Assembly: GCF_017744115.1 (NCBI RefSeq)
Contig: NZ_JAGHQW010000030.1
Span: forward strand, 1 to 64,000
Origin: Salinisphaera sp. G21_0
GTDB taxonomy: Bacteria > Pseudomonadota > Gammaproteobacteria > Pseudomonadales > Endozoicomonadaceae
Length of the DNA: 64,000 bases
Direction: 5' to 3'
Of this stretch, positions 9,301 through 17,559 are shown piece by piece. Position 1 is the stretch's first letter, and each line of letters begins with the position of its first letter. The notes under the pieces were generated by a model. It ran no database searches. It saw only the letters and a list, made by a program, of their open reading frames with translations, and was not told the origin of the DNA. The position numbers and the translations under genes are program-made.

Positions 9301-11029
9301 GGCCAATATCCTCCGCCAGCAGATCCGCACTCACGCCCTCATCGGGATCGGCATTAATCAGGGCCGAGAGCACCATTATCCACTTTTTCCGGTTAGTGTC
9401 GGACAGCTGTAAGGTATCCAGCTTTTCCTCTGCCTCTTCCAGGGTACTGAACAGGGGTTTGCCCTGGAACACCTGGTTGGCGTTTTCATTTCTTTCCAGG
9501 TAACCACCACGCTCCAGCCAGGCAATGGCCGTTTTTACCTTGGTATCTGCTGATCGGTCATCCAGGTCAAAAGAAGTATCCACGTCATCGGAACGCAATA
9601 GCTCGCCGGACGTAATCACAATATCCTTCCCCGGCTGTTTTTCCAGTCGCCTCAGTCCACGCAAAATCTGTTGAATATCATTCAGATGAACTTCAGACAG
9701 AGCCCCCAACTTGAACTGGGTTTCAATATCCTGATGGTCAAACAGCAATATACACTCGGCAGGTTGCTCATCACGACCGGCACGCCCCGCCTCTTGCAGA
9801 TAGTTTTCCAGAGAGCCGGGAATATCCGCATGAATCACCAGCCGCACATTATCTTTATCCACCCCCATGCCAAAAGCGTTGGTGGCACAGATAATGTCAA
9901 TCCTCCCAAGGATAAAACCTTCCAGAATCACTTTTTTGGCGGGAACGTCCAGGCCACCATGAAAATGACTAACGGTCAGCGACCTTTGCGTTTCTTCAGA
10001 GTACTGATTAAGTGCCTTCGACAGAAACTGCGCCAGCTCCTCGGTATTCTTACGGGTGGCACAATAAACAACACAACAACCATTCTCCGGCAGGCGCTCC
10101 ATAATCAGTTCCGACACCCGGCCATATTTAGCCGCATGGGTAACCAGGTGCACTTCATAAGCAAGGTTGGAACGCTCAACGCCCCCCTGAAACAGGGTCA
10201 GGGACTGCCCAAGATGGCTGGAAAAATGGTCACGGATATCATCTATCACATCGTGTTTCGCGGTTGCGGTGTAGCAGGCTACCGGAGGCAGTGGCTGTTT
10301 ACTGTTAAGCGACTGCTCCCGAATAAATCGTCCCGCATAAAGATAATCCGGCCGAAAGTCATGCCCCCACTTTGACAGGCAATGGGCTTCATCAAATACC
10401 CAGCAGCCTATTTCCCGCTGGCTAAGGGTCTTAATTACCGACTTGTTTCGTAACTGTTCCGGCGACAGATACAGCAGGCCAATATCGCCGAGGCGCACCT
10501 GTTCCAGAATAGCCCCGCGCTCCGGAGGCGTTAACATACCGTAAATAGCAGCAACGGCTATGGAGCCGGTTTTCTTTTTCAGGTTATCCACCTGGTCTTT
10601 CATCAATGCCTGCAACGGCGAAATAATCACCGTCAGCAAACCACGGCGGTAATAACGCACCAGACCGGGAATCTGAAAGCAAATGGATTTACCGCCGCCA
10701 GTAGGCAAAATACCCAGCAACGGCTGGTCATTCATGCCCTCAAGCACAAGATCCCGCTGCAGCGGTTGCCCTTCTTTGGTTTTGCGGTAATCCGGATAAT
10801 TAAAGTAGCGCTGAAGCTGCCTCACCGGGTCATGATTTTCTGCACAGTAACTGCACGACTCATCACCACAGTGCTGATCCCGGAGCTGCTTGAGGAGATT
10901 GGGTATCTCCGGAAAACGATGACGGACCCAACCCGGTATCACCGAATTGCCTCCGGATACTTTCAACCAGGCGACACAATAGGGCAACAGCACCCGCATT
11001 CGGGTTTCGGGCAAGTGCCGTATAGCCAC
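6341..11029 (-). CDS. RecQ-like plus UvrD-like double helicase (C-terminal part of a larger protein)
   Basis: The 1562-residue frame holds two helicases. The first is RecQ-like (SF2): Walker A LPTGGGKS at residues 108-115, DEAH at 213-216, and the RecQ-typical AFGMGVDKDNVRLVIH and QEAGRAGRDE. The second is UvrD/Rep-like (SF1): AGPGSGKT near residue 925, DEYQDID near 1062, GDDDQSIYGFR, NYRSS, GTVHGAKGMEF and VGMTRS. A Cys cluster (CGDESCSYC) lies near residues 54-62. The frame is the same as that of the exonuclease ORF just upstream, with only a TAG codon and three sense codons between that stop and the GTG at 11029. No ribosome site precedes the GTG. The whole would be one protein of about 1830 residues with exonuclease, RecQ and UvrD modules, presumably a DNA repair or anti-invader enzyme. 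Confidence 0.88.
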   Translation of the reverse strand: MAIRHLPETRMRVLLPYCVAWLKVSGGNSVIPGWVRHRFPEIPNLLKQLRDQHCGDESCSYCAENHDPVRQLQRYFNYPDYRKTKEGQPLQRDLVLEGMNDQPLLGILPTGGGKSICFQIPGLVRYYRRGLLTVIISPLQALMKDQVDNLKKKTGSIAVAAIYGMLTPPERGAILEQVRLGDIGLLYLSPEQLRNKSVIKTLSQREIGCWVFDEAHCLSKWGHDFRPDYLYAGRFIREQSLNSKQPLPPVACYTATAKHDVIDDIRDHFSSHLGQSLTLFQGGVERSNLAYEVHLVTHAAKYGRVSELIMERLPENGCCVVYCATRKNTEELAQFLSKALNQYSEETQRSLTVSHFHGGLDVPAKKVILEGFILGRIDIICATNAFGMGVDKDNVRLVIHADIPGSLENYLQEAGRAGRDEQPAECILLFDHQDIETQFKLGALSEVHLNDIQQILRGLRRLEKQPGKDIVITSGELLRSDDVDTSFDLDDRSADTKVKTAIAWLERGGYLERNENANQVFQGKPLFSTLEEAEEKLDTLQLSDTNRKKWIMVLSALINADPDEGVSADLLAEDIGRHLKAQDKATPLNTTDIMTILNQMADVGLVSNGLLMTAFLRPKGRNNARDVYQKLCRLEKAMLGSLREAHPDDHEKEPFPLDLRQLNQVLVDQGLDYANPDLLRNLLKSLGEDGKGLSSSIGSVEFRYIYKDHYSLRLCRSWANILATMEKRHALSQHILIALIRSVKDSEQSSRSEVLVEFSLESLLDSVKQDMTLDIREGKELAALERGLLFLHEQGAIILQQGLAVFRQAMTLKMNNEARSRRYNKGDYDPLFRHYKARISQVHVMNEYVKLGLEKMASALRLVQDYFQQDNASFLNRYFKDRKKLLELATSEQSLKDIVESLGNPQQQAIVQAPVDQNMLVLAGPGSGKTRVVVHRCAYLMRVQRVRPYSILVLCYNHSAAVTLRQRLYQLLGREAREVTVQTFHGLAMRLTGTSFQAPDIGGNGNRSPSAGKQQNNVFNFDELIPGATALLKGETLLPGILGDQARERLLAGFEHILVDEYQDIDAQQYEMISAIAGRTLEQGEQKLSIMAVGDDDQSIYGFRQASVEYIRQFEQDYQAQRHYLVQNYRSSSHIINVANGVINQNNNRMKTRQEIRINDARQHLPEGGSLDSLDPVVRGRVQILVCADIRQQTLAVVQELQRLKERMPDLDWGQCAILARHGIAKKELTHIRSALEQAGLPVSLPLESGQNLPLFRIREFDETLRCLNEHCDNVADSHGIRRWLEALSLPPGLWREKVMALVDSWEEETGGAELPVSALVAYIVDYLRETRREQRLGDGIHLGTVHGAKGMEFPVVVMLDGGWLSYHSRRSGTITIAADADAIEEERRLFYVGMTRSMEQLVICQRRDVHNPLIDDLGDGCLTRAVDPSGDYPQQQFYLMGLADLYLSYAGLMPEAHPIHGVLAGLNAGCTVTLKRDKDAILLLADGQAVAALSKTMIRNNPSLVHQLDQGNGSPLQGSVIAIVRRRLEDSEEAFRGMHKCSQWEVPVVELVLINEDRGSY

Positions 11030-11038
11030 ACGACGGAT

Positions 11039-11842
11039 CTACTTTGGGCAAACCAGACCTTTGCATAACCGCACCAGGGCCTGTAACACGTCCGGGCCAG
11101 CGGTAAACGGCCGATCAATCAATGTCTGGAAAACCGCAGACATCCCCTCGAATGATGCCCCGATAACCTCCGGCAGCTCATCACCAGATTGCCCAGAATG
11201 CTCATCCTGTGGCTGGCCAGTGGCAAAGCAGAAATGATAGAACCGAATCAGGTCAGGCTCGTTCTGTGCAGTCTCCCAGAAACTCTGATATTGCTCGACA
11301 AAGATAGACAGTGCCAGCCGGGCATCCGCCACCGGGTCATTAATGGCATCTTTGACCAGTTTATAATCTTTCACCAATCGGTGATAAGGATTACGGGGGA
11401 AAGCCAGGGGAGACAGGAATAAGGTATCAATCACCGGTTTGGACAATAGCTGCAAACCGGGCTGAAGAGATTGCAATACCGGCAAATCATGGCCGATCAG
11501 ATTATGGCCGAGGACAAAACGGCAAGGCTGACAAAAGGCATCCAGCCCCTGCAAGGCAGCCATCACCTCTTTTCGCTTGCCTCCCTGGTACTCAAACTGC
11601 TGTATCCGGTCACTGAGGACCGGAGCTTCAGGGTGACCGATAACCGGATTATAATAAGCTCCGATATGGCGGATAGCTCCCTGGCTTGTGGTTTCCAGAT
11701 CAAGGGCAATAATCTCCGCAAGCAAAGCCTGTAATTCTGGACTGTTAAACACAGCGACTTCTTTTTGATGGTGCTCTTTATTGAGGTCGTTACCGAAGTC
11801 AGGCGTTGAAGAGCCGGAGGTATCAGACTGGCTGCTGGTCAT
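11039..11842 (-). CDS. DEDD-type 3'-5' exonuclease domain (N-terminal part of split RecQ-UvrD protein)
   Basis: This frame encodes 267 residues with an exonuclease fold of the DnaQ/DEDD superfamily: EIIALDLETT (motif I Asp and Glu), FVLGHNLIGHDLPVL (motif II) and NDPVADARLAL (motif III region). The first 35 residues are Ser/Glu-rich and probably disordered. It ends at TAG (11039-11041), after which the same frame continues directly as the helicase. I judge the TAG to be a nonsense mutation or a readthrough site rather than a true gene end, because the sequence after it (RHLPETRMRVLLPYCVAWLK) reads like the continuation of a folded domain. Confidence 0.8.
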   Translation of the reverse strand: MTSSQSDTSGSSTPDFGNDLNKEHHQKEVAVFNSPELQALLAEIIALDLETTSQGAIRHIGAYYNPVIGHPEAPVLSDRIQQFEYQGGKRKEVMAALQGLDAFCQPCRFVLGHNLIGHDLPVLQSLQPGLQLLSKPVIDTLFLSPLAFPRNPYHRLVKDYKLVKDAINDPVADARLALSIFVEQYQSFWETAQNEPDLIRFYHFCFATGQPQDEHSGQSGDELPEVIGASFEGMSAVFQTLIDRPFTAGPDVLQALVRLCKGLVCPK

Positions 11843-12238
11843 AATGTATCGTCCGTAAGATACAAAGTATTCTAATTCGACAGCCTGTCCAAAAGAAACA
11901 GGACAGAATGATCAGCCCTTTCTCGGTGTAACAACGCATTCTGAAAAATCCGGGGATACAAGTAAAGTCATGTCATGACTTTGCTGCTGACTCAGTGTGG
12001 TGTGCACTCACACTGAGTTGAGTGATTGCGGAATAAGACAAAACCTTGCAGAATCGGACAATCCCCAGCAGAGTTAATAGTGTAACTCTTCGCTAAAACC
12101 ATAATTCAAGCATCAAAAGTCATGTATTCAACTATCCTTGGCAGATGCTTGATATCTCCCCTGAACCTGAATGCACTTCGGGTCAACCCGGCACTCCCTT
12201 CAGTCTTGTTCAAGTCAGCTTGACCAAGCAGGAATGCA
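11843..12238. other. Spacer with hairpin upstream of IS66 remnant
   Basis: No gene is seen. A perfect 10-bp inverted repeat, ACTCAGTGTG (11990-11999) and CACACTGAGT (12009-12018), has a 9-base loop but no T-run, so it is not a standard terminator. The stretch from about 12060 to 12238 may be leftover IS or island DNA. I found no frame that continues the transposase upstream. Confidence 0.4.
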
Positions 12239-12955
12239 TTGATCTCAAATGGCAGGTCAATCATTGGAGAAGGTGAGGGAACACTTGTCTGCGACCGGTA
12301 TTCAGCCTACAAAAAATTGGCCAAAGACCATCCGCTGATTTTTCTGGCATTCTGCTGGGCTCATGTCAGGAGAGACTTCATTGATGCCTGTCGTGGCGAC
12401 TCGGATCTGTATAAATGGAGCACAGTCTGGGTAAATAGAATTGGTCGTTTGTATTACTTAAACGAGCAGCGACTTCTGGTTCGGAATGATCCGCAGCAGT
12501 GGCTAACACGACAGTTGAGGCTGGAAAAGCAAGTTGAGCTTATAACCTCTCAGCGGGACCAGGAGCTGACACGCCCAAGGCTGGCTCCAAAGGCAAGGAA
12601 AGTGTTGGAGAGCCTGGCAAATCATTGGGAAGGGCTTGTCCGGTTTATTCAGAATCCGGATGTCCCTATGGACAACAATATCGCTGAGCAGACATTACGC
12701 GGCCCGGTGGTTGGAAGAAAAAACTACTACGGTAGCGGAAGTGAGTGGAGTACAGAACTGGCTGCGTGGCTCTTTACTGTTCTGACGACCCTTAAGCTCT
12801 GGAAAATAAATCAGAAGCTGTGGCTGACAGGTTATCTTGAAGCTTGCATTGCCAATGACCGGCAACCGCCAGAAGATTTAAGTCAGTGGATTCCCTGGCT
12901 GATGGATGAAAGTCGCCTCAACGAATTACGAATCCATGACCCGCCTGCCAGCTAA
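12239..12955 (+). mobile_element. IS66-family transposase, 5'-truncated
   Basis: 238 residues match the C-terminal half of IS66 TnpC: GTLVCDRYSAYK (catalytic Asp region), FCWAHVRRDFIDACR, then DNNIAEQTLRGPVVGRKNYYG with the catalytic Glu, and a tail ending HDPPAS. Full TnpC is about 500 residues, so the N-terminal zinc-finger/HTH part and the first catalytic Asp are missing. No tnpA or tnpB and no clear terminal inverted repeats are seen. The only start is TTG without a good ribosome site. A dead remnant. Confidence 0.88.
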
Positions 12956-13062
12956 GGTCAATCCAGTCTGAAGGTCTTATGGGGCGGGGTATCCCTGCGT
13001 GACTGGGATTAGCGAATAGTTACATTGGTTGGGGTTTAATACTCGTAACCCTTTGATTTCCC

Positions 13063-13139
13063 TGGTCGGCGTGAGAGGATTCGAACCTCCGACCCTTTCG
13101 TCCCGAACGAAATGCGCTACCAGGCTGCGCTACACGCCG
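13063..13139 (-). tRNA. tRNA-Pro (CGG)
   Basis: 77 bases including encoded CCA. The acceptor begins CGGCGTG and pairs with CACGCCG. The D-arm contains AGCCTGGTAGCGC, the anticodon loop TTCGGGA gives CGG, and the T-arm is GGTTCGAATCC. It is the apparent insertion target of the accessory block to its left: its 3' half is repeated at 3028-3072. Confidence 0.97.
13070..13114 (-). repeat. Second 45-bp copy of the candidate att repeat (within tRNA-Pro)
   Basis: Identical to 3028-3072. The tRNA is on the minus strand, so its 3' end faces the 3-13 kb block, the geometry produced when an element integrates into the 3' end of a tRNA gene. Confidence 0.85.
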
Positions 13140-13234
13140 AAGCCAGAGCTATTCTAGACATGCAGACGAAACTGTCAATGGCAGCAGAGAAGAATTGAGT
13201 AAAGCTTTTAAGAAGAGAAGCAAAGAAAGGAAAA

Positions 13235-13311
13235 TGGTCGGGGTAGAGAGATTCGAACTCCCGACATCCTGCTCCCAAAGCAGGCGCGCTACCAGACTGC
13301 GCTATACCCCG
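13235..13311 (-). tRNA. tRNA-Pro (TGG)
   Basis: 77 bases including CCA. The acceptor CGGGGTA pairs with TACCCCG; the anticodon stem CCTGC/GCAGG encloses TTTGGGA, giving TGG; the T-arm is GAGTTCGAATCTC. It lies 95 bases upstream of tRNA-Pro(CGG) on the same strand, so the two are probably co-transcribed. Confidence 0.97.
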
Positions 13312-13529
13312 TTAGATGAACCCTATCATATTGTTTTTGAACGATAAGTCAACAGCTATCAGTAAACCATGTCTATTTTTTAAACTTGCTGGCTAAAAGC
13401 TGTTGATACCAATCTGCCTTGGGCTGGTTAATCAGAATCTATGTTGGCCGCATTAACACTGGCATCCACAGTTAATGTCGTAATATCACCCTGGATGATG
13501 TCAAGCGGTCTTTCATGATTGAGCCTCAG

Positions 13530-14894
13530 CTATGCACTATCTCTCAATTTACGGCACTTTTTCAAGGTATCAGCTATGAGGAATGCCAGTTCCAGCGCCT
13601 GATCGGCATTCAGGCGAGGATCACAGTGGGTATGATAACGATTGCCCAGATGATCTTCCGTCACGGCATTGGCACCGCCCACGCACTCTGTCACATTCTG
13701 GCCGGTCATTTCAAAGTGAACGCCACCGGCATAGGTTCCCTCGGCGCGATGAGCCGCGAAGAACTGCTCAACTTCTGAGAGAATTTTCGACACTTCACGG
13801 GTTTTATAACCATTGCTGGCCTTGTAGGTATTCCCGTGCATTGGATCACAGCTCCAGAGCACATTGCGCCCTTCACGCTGAACAGCTTTCAGCAATGGCG
13901 GCAAGCCTTTCTCCAGGTTGTCAGCCCCCATGCGGACAATGATGTTCAATTTGCCGGGAATATTCTCCGGGTTGATCCGGTCAATCAGTCGAATCAGGTC
14001 ATCCGGTGGCAGGGTTGGGCCTGCTTTCAAGCCAATCGGGTTTTGAATACCACGGACAAACTCAACATGACCACCATCGACCTGACGGGTTCGGTCACCC
14101 ACCCAGAGCATATGGGCTGAGCAGTCATACCAGTTACCGGACAGGCTATCACGGCGGGTCAGCGCCTGCTCGTAAGGCAGCAACAACGACTCATGGGAGG
14201 TATAAAATGCGGTTTCACGGATGGTGGATGAATGCTCTGCTGAAATGCCGCAGGCTCTCATAAAATCCAGCGATTCATCAATTCGGTCAGCCATGTTGCG
14301 GTATTGATCGGTCTGTGGGCTGTTTGCAACAAAGTCCAGATTCCAGGCATGCACCTGTTCCAGAGAGGCCAGGCCACCCTGGGCAAAAGCTCGCAGCAGG
14401 TTCAGGGTGGCAGCCGCCTGGTGATAGGCCTGCAGCATTCTCTGGGGGTCCGGATTACGAGCCGCCGGGGTAAACTCGGTGCCGTTAATGATATCACCGC
14501 GATAGATCGGCAATTCAACACCATTGATGGTTTCAGTGCCAGAAGTTCTTGGCTTGGCAAATTGGCCGGCCAAACGCCCTACTTTGATCACCGGGCAGGC
14601 AGCCCCAAAGGTGAGCACTACCGCCATCTGCATCATGACTTTAAACGTGTCGCGGATGTTATTGGCCGAGAATTCCAGGAAGCTTTCTGCACAGTCCCCC
14701 CCCTGCAGCAGAAATGCTTTACCTTCGGTCGCTTCTGCCAGCCGGTTTCTCAATTCATTCACTTCACCAGCAAAAACCAGCGGTGGCATGACAGCAAGTT
14801 CCTGTTCAACCCGGCTCAATTTTTCCTGGTCGGGATATTCCGGCAGCTGGAGCAACGGCATATGTCTCCAGCTATCAACAGTCCATGAATTCAT
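13530..14894 (-). CDS. Class II 3-deoxy-7-phosphoheptulonate (DAHP) synthase
   Basis: First enzyme of the shikimate pathway: it condenses phosphoenolpyruvate and erythrose-4-phosphate. ATG at 14894 ([13 protein letters not shown]) gives 454 residues, the usual class II length; an upstream in-frame ATG at 14954 would add an atypical extension. Class II signatures are clear: [11 protein letters not shown] (metal-binding Cys), [53 protein letters not shown] and [18 protein letters not shown]. It lies between the tRNA-Pro pair and the IlvM-like gene. Class II enzymes occur in many marine gammaproteobacteria alongside or instead of the AroFGH type. Confidence 0.95.
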   Translation of the reverse strand: MNSWTVDSWRHMPLLQLPEYPDQEKLSRVEQELAVMPPLVFAGEVNELRNRLAEATEGKAFLLQGGDCAESFLEFSANNIRDTFKVMMQMAVVLTFGAACPVIKVGRLAGQFAKPRTSGTETINGVELPIYRGDIINGTEFTPAARNPDPQRMLQAYHQAAATLNLLRAFAQGGLASLEQVHAWNLDFVANSPQTDQYRNMADRIDESLDFMRACGISAEHSSTIRETAFYTSHESLLLPYEQALTRRDSLSGNWYDCSAHMLWVGDRTRQVDGGHVEFVRGIQNPIGLKAGPTLPPDDLIRLIDRINPENIPGKLNIIVRMGADNLEKGLPPLLKAVQREGRNVLWSCDPMHGNTYKASNGYKTREVSKILSEVEQFFAAHRAEGTYAGGVHFEMTGQNVTECVGGANAVTEDHLGNRYHTHCDPRLNADQALELAFLIADTLKKCRKLRDSA

Positions 14895-15094
14895 TAAGTC
14901 ACCAGCTCTTTCACACTCGCTAAAAACAGTTATTCTACCTGAATACATCATCAAGGCTGAGAGGTTTTCTCATGAATAATTATGGAAGATATATCAAGAA
15001 TTATCGCTGATTAGCCGAATTTAAGACTTTACAGACCCTATCTGGTTTGTTACAAGTTCTGACCGAACAATAATACGTATACATACTTATCACT

Positions 15095-15172
15095 ATGAAT
15101 TCTTCACTGCTTGCCATGATTAACATGAAACCCGGCACCATTATGATGCTCCGGGGGGGTTATCGTGGATAG
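15095..15172 (+). CDS. Possible leader peptide of an attenuator
   Basis: A 25-codon frame begins ATG at 15095 with internal ATGs, has the residues MNSSLLAMINMKPGTIMMLR followed by GGYRG, and ends TAG at 15170-15172. A plausible promoter lies upstream (TTGTTA near 15047, TAATAC near 15071). A G-run near its end (15151-15159) can pair with the 5' arm of the terminator at 15190. The codons are only mildly rich in Ile/Leu/Met, so the regulatory amino acid is unclear. Confidence 0.4.
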   Translation: MNSSLLAMINMKPGTIMMLRGGYRG

Positions 15173-15189
15173 CTGAAAAGCAGAAACGA

Positions 15190-15223
15190 GCCCCCGCACC
15201 CTAACCGGTCCGGGGGCTTTTTT
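15190..15223 (+). terminator. Rho-independent terminator or attenuator
   Basis: GCCCCCG (15190-15196) and CGGGGGC (15211-15217) form a 7-bp GC-rich stem followed by six T. It lies between the short leader frame and the IlvM-like gene, so it would terminate before that gene unless the competing pairing of 15151-15159 with 15191-15196 forms. That arrangement is typical of amino acid operon attenuators. Confidence 0.75.
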
Positions 15224-15255
15224 ATGACCATTTGCCACTGACAGGAAATGACAGC

Positions 15256-15504
15256 GTGAACGAGTTGAACCTTCGACTGATCACCACCAGTGATCCCGGC
15301 AGCCTTGAACAAATTCTCCAGTGCAGCAGCGAGAATGGGTTACACCTGAAAAGTTTTGTTGCTGAGCTGAACAGCAAAAAAGATCAGTATGAAATCAAGA
15401 TGTGCGTTTCCGGTTTTACCAGTCAGCATCAGATTGTTGGCAGGCTGGCTCAGCAGAAACACATCCGTGAGCTGAGCCCGATAAAATCCCGTGGGTTGCC
15501 CTGA
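15256..15504 (+). CDS. IlvM-like ACT-domain protein (acetolactate synthase small subunit type)
   Basis: GTG at 15256 is preferred because AGGA lies about 10 bases upstream; the product is 82 residues. The sequence (ELNLRLITTSDPGSLEQILQ then an alternating strand/helix ending in a basic tail) has the length and pattern of IlvM, the regulatory subunit of acetolactate synthase II, or another stand-alone ACT domain. No catalytic subunit (ilvG) or other branched-chain gene adjoins it; the next gene is the convergent sseA. It may act with an acetolactate synthase encoded elsewhere or be a remnant of an ilvGM operon. Confidence 0.6.
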   Translation: MNELNLRLITTSDPGSLEQILQCSSENGLHLKSFVAELNSKKDQYEIKMCVSGFTSQHQIVGRLAQQKHIRELSPIKSRGLP

Positions 15505-15515
15505 ATGACACTAAG

Positions 15516-16367
15516 CTATTGACCTCTGGCGACAGGATGCCGGGGGTCTGTTATCCATTCGCTCCATGAGCCGGGGTACAGTGTGGCACCTGGCAAGCCC
15601 GCAAGCTCCATGGCAAAAATATTGTGACAGGCGGTAACACCGGAACCACAGTAGAAGACAGGCCGGGAGTCGTCGCTAACCAGTGCAGTAAATAGTTCCC
15701 GCAAGTGATCCGCTGAAAGAAAGCGGCCATCTTCATCCAGGTTTTTGGCGAATGGATGGCATACCGCCCCGGGAATGTGCCCAGCCTGCGAGTCCAGAGT
15801 TTCTTCTTCTCCACAGAATCGTTCATAAGCCCTGGCATCAATCAGTTTATACCTGAGGCTATTTCCTTCAGTTTCTATCTGCGCCATCAGATCCTGCGCT
15901 GAAACCGTTGGCATATGTCCCATGGTAAAATCAGCCTGACTTTCTGCCACCCCAGACACATCGTTGGTCACAGGATAACGGCCCGCCTGCCAGGCTTTCA
16001 TGCCACCATGCAGAATCATAGCCTGAGAGATTCCCGCCCAGCGTAACAGCCACCAGGCCCTTGCGGCCATGGCATGACCGCCATCATCATAGACAACGAC
16101 CTGAGAGTGCTTATCAATTCCCCAACGACGGAGTGTTGCCTGCCAGTCTGCCGACTCGGGCAGTGGATGCCTGCCGGTTTTACCGGGAATAATCAAACCG
16201 GAGAGATCTGCTTCAAGATCAGCATGGAGCCCTCCCGGAATATGTCCCTGGTGATACATAGCCAGCCCCTGTTTCGGATCGGCGAGACTGAATCGAGCAT
16301 CCAGAACCACCAGGTGCTGATCGTTCAACAGGGTAGCCAGCATCTCCGGCTCTATTAATAAAGGCAT
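15516..16367 (-). CDS. sseA: 3-mercaptopyruvate/thiosulfate sulfurtransferase
   Basis: 283 residues with two tandem rhodanese domains. The active-site loop of the second domain is YCGSGVTACHN; the CGSGVTA form is typical of 3-mercaptopyruvate sulfurtransferases. The first domain carries VLDARFSL, HIPGGLHADLEADLSG and VVVYDDGG; the second has LIDARAYERFCGEEETLDSQ and AGHIPGA. It is cytoplasmic and moves sulfane sulfur to thiols or cyanide. It converges on the IlvM-like gene with an 11-base gap. Confidence 0.93.
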   Translation of the reverse strand: MPLLIEPEMLATLLNDQHLVVLDARFSLADPKQGLAMYHQGHIPGGLHADLEADLSGLIIPGKTGRHPLPESADWQATLRRWGIDKHSQVVVYDDGGHAMAARAWWLLRWAGISQAMILHGGMKAWQAGRYPVTNDVSGVAESQADFTMGHMPTVSAQDLMAQIETEGNSLRYKLIDARAYERFCGEEETLDSQAGHIPGAVCHPFAKNLDEDGRFLSADHLRELFTALVSDDSRPVFYCGSGVTACHNIFAMELAGLPGATLYPGSWSEWITDPRHPVARGQ

Positions 16368-16550
16368 CTACTTACCTCTGTCTGGCTGCTAACCAAGCGG
16401 AACCCAGTGCAGCTAACACACCACTATGAAACATTTATGAAGGTTTACTTTTCTTGTCACACAGTAAAAAAATGATAATGGCTTTGCAACCAGTCCTGAT
16501 AACTGTGCTTCAAAGGGAGGAATAGTTCGGAGAAAAGGAAAGTTAAGAAG

Positions 16551-16581
16551 AGAAATAAAACCCACCAGCAGAGCTGGCGGG
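16551..16581 (-). terminator. Rho-independent terminator (minus strand)
   Basis: On the minus strand a stem CCCGCCAGC/GCTGGTGGG with a 3-base loop (16561-16581, one G-T wobble) is followed by TTTTATTTC. It lies 110 bases past the end of the small membrane protein gene and probably ends the purL-to-16692 transcript. Confidence 0.7.
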
Positions 16582-16691
16582 GTCACATCCGTGTGACAAG
16601 TGCATCCATGCAAGGTTTACGTTATCAATACACTCGTGATGGCAATAGCAGTGATTACGCGAAAAAACGTGAGATATGTCTCACACTTTCA

Positions 16692-17000
16692 TCATTTCCC
16701 GGTTGCAGGCTTGTCCACTACCTTGTCGTCACGAAGTACTTTTTCCAAAAGCAGGTTGCTCAACTCTCCGTTATCCGGCGTTTCCAGAATGATTCGGGTT
16801 TCTTCGGAAGACTCGTCAAATTCCATGCCTGAAGAGTAAGCAGGCTCTTCCACCGGCGTGTCTATGACCTCCTGCTGTATCGGAATGACTTCCGTTACGG
16901 GCAATGGTTCAGGCTCATCCTTTTTAGCCAGCAAAAACCAGCCAGTCACACCCAGAGCCAGAAGAGCCGCCAGCACTATTGCAATTGTCTTGTTACTCAT
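16692..17000 (-). CDS. Small single-pass membrane protein of unknown function
   Basis: ATG at 17000 is chosen because GAGG lies 8 bases upstream; the 102-residue product starts MSNKTIAIVLAALLALGV, one N-terminal transmembrane helix (about residues 5-24), then KKDE and an acidic, Pro-rich soluble part. The architecture suggests an inner-membrane-anchored periplasmic protein. I do not recognise the family. It is downstream of the glycine-zipper lipoprotein on the same strand and probably co-transcribed with it. Confidence 0.7.
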   Translation of the reverse strand: MSNKTIAIVLAALLALGVTGWFLLAKKDEPEPLPVTEVIPIQQEVIDTPVEEPAYSSGMEFDESSEETRIILETPDNGELSNLLLEKVLRDDKVVDKPATGK

Positions 17001-17073
17001 GCCCATCCTCACCCATAGCCGGAAAGCTTCCAAAACTTATTCAAGAGCGGAGACGAGCCCCCGCTCCACCAAA

Positions 17074-17541
17074 CTATCGCGTTCGAACAACCCGAGTCGT
17101 GTTACCCTGCGTTAAAACCTTTACCGCATCACCCACCTGCAAAGGCGCTTTTGGGTTGACGGCCTGAACCACTGAAATATATTTACCGCCATCAAGCCGA
17201 ATGGTCATTTCAATGCCCTGCTGTGTGGTCAGCTGCTTTTCAGCCCTGCTCCCCAGCACACCACCGGCAACTCCGCCCAGGATAGCCGCAATATCACTGC
17301 CTCTGCCACCACCAACACCGGATCCTGCAATACCACCAATGGCTGCACCGGCCACAGTACCCACAGCACCTTCTGTGCCTTCCAGTTTTACATATTGCAG
17401 CTCGGAAATAGTGCCAAAACTGACCTGCTGAATTCGCCGGGCCTCACTGCTTGAATAGGTTGTCCCTGTGCTGTCCGTCATACACCCTGACAACAGAGCA
17501 AAAGTGATGGGCAATATGGCCCAATAGCGTCTCAAATTCAT
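17074..17541 (-). CDS. Glycine-zipper outer-membrane lipoprotein (SlyB/Pcp-like)
   Basis: 155 residues with signal peptide and lipobox (FALLSGC, Cys about residue 20), a glycine-zipper 2TM segment at about 60-100 (TVAGAAIGGIAGSGVGGG and ILGGVAGGVLGSRAEK), then a C-terminal beta region ending GNTTRVVRTR. This is the SlyB/PcpY arrangement; such lipoproteins span or stabilise the outer membrane. AAGGAG lies 10 bases before the start. The gap to purL is a perfect palindrome. Confidence 0.88.
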   Translation of the reverse strand: MNLRRYWAILPITFALLSGCMTDSTGTTYSSSEARRIQQVSFGTISELQYVKLEGTEGAVGTVAGAAIGGIAGSGVGGGRGSDIAAILGGVAGGVLGSRAEKQLTTQQGIEMTIRLDGGKYISVVQAVNPKAPLQVGDAVKVLTQGNTTRVVRTR

Positions 17542-17559
17542 GTCTTTAACTCCTTTTTG

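Noticed and set aside
12239-12955. An active IS66 element
   Set aside because: The transposase lacks its N-terminal half, and no tnpA, tnpB or terminal repeats are visible.
16413-16613. 66-codon minus-strand frame downstream of the small membrane protein
   Set aside because: It begins before and runs through a rho-independent terminator and has no ribosome site.
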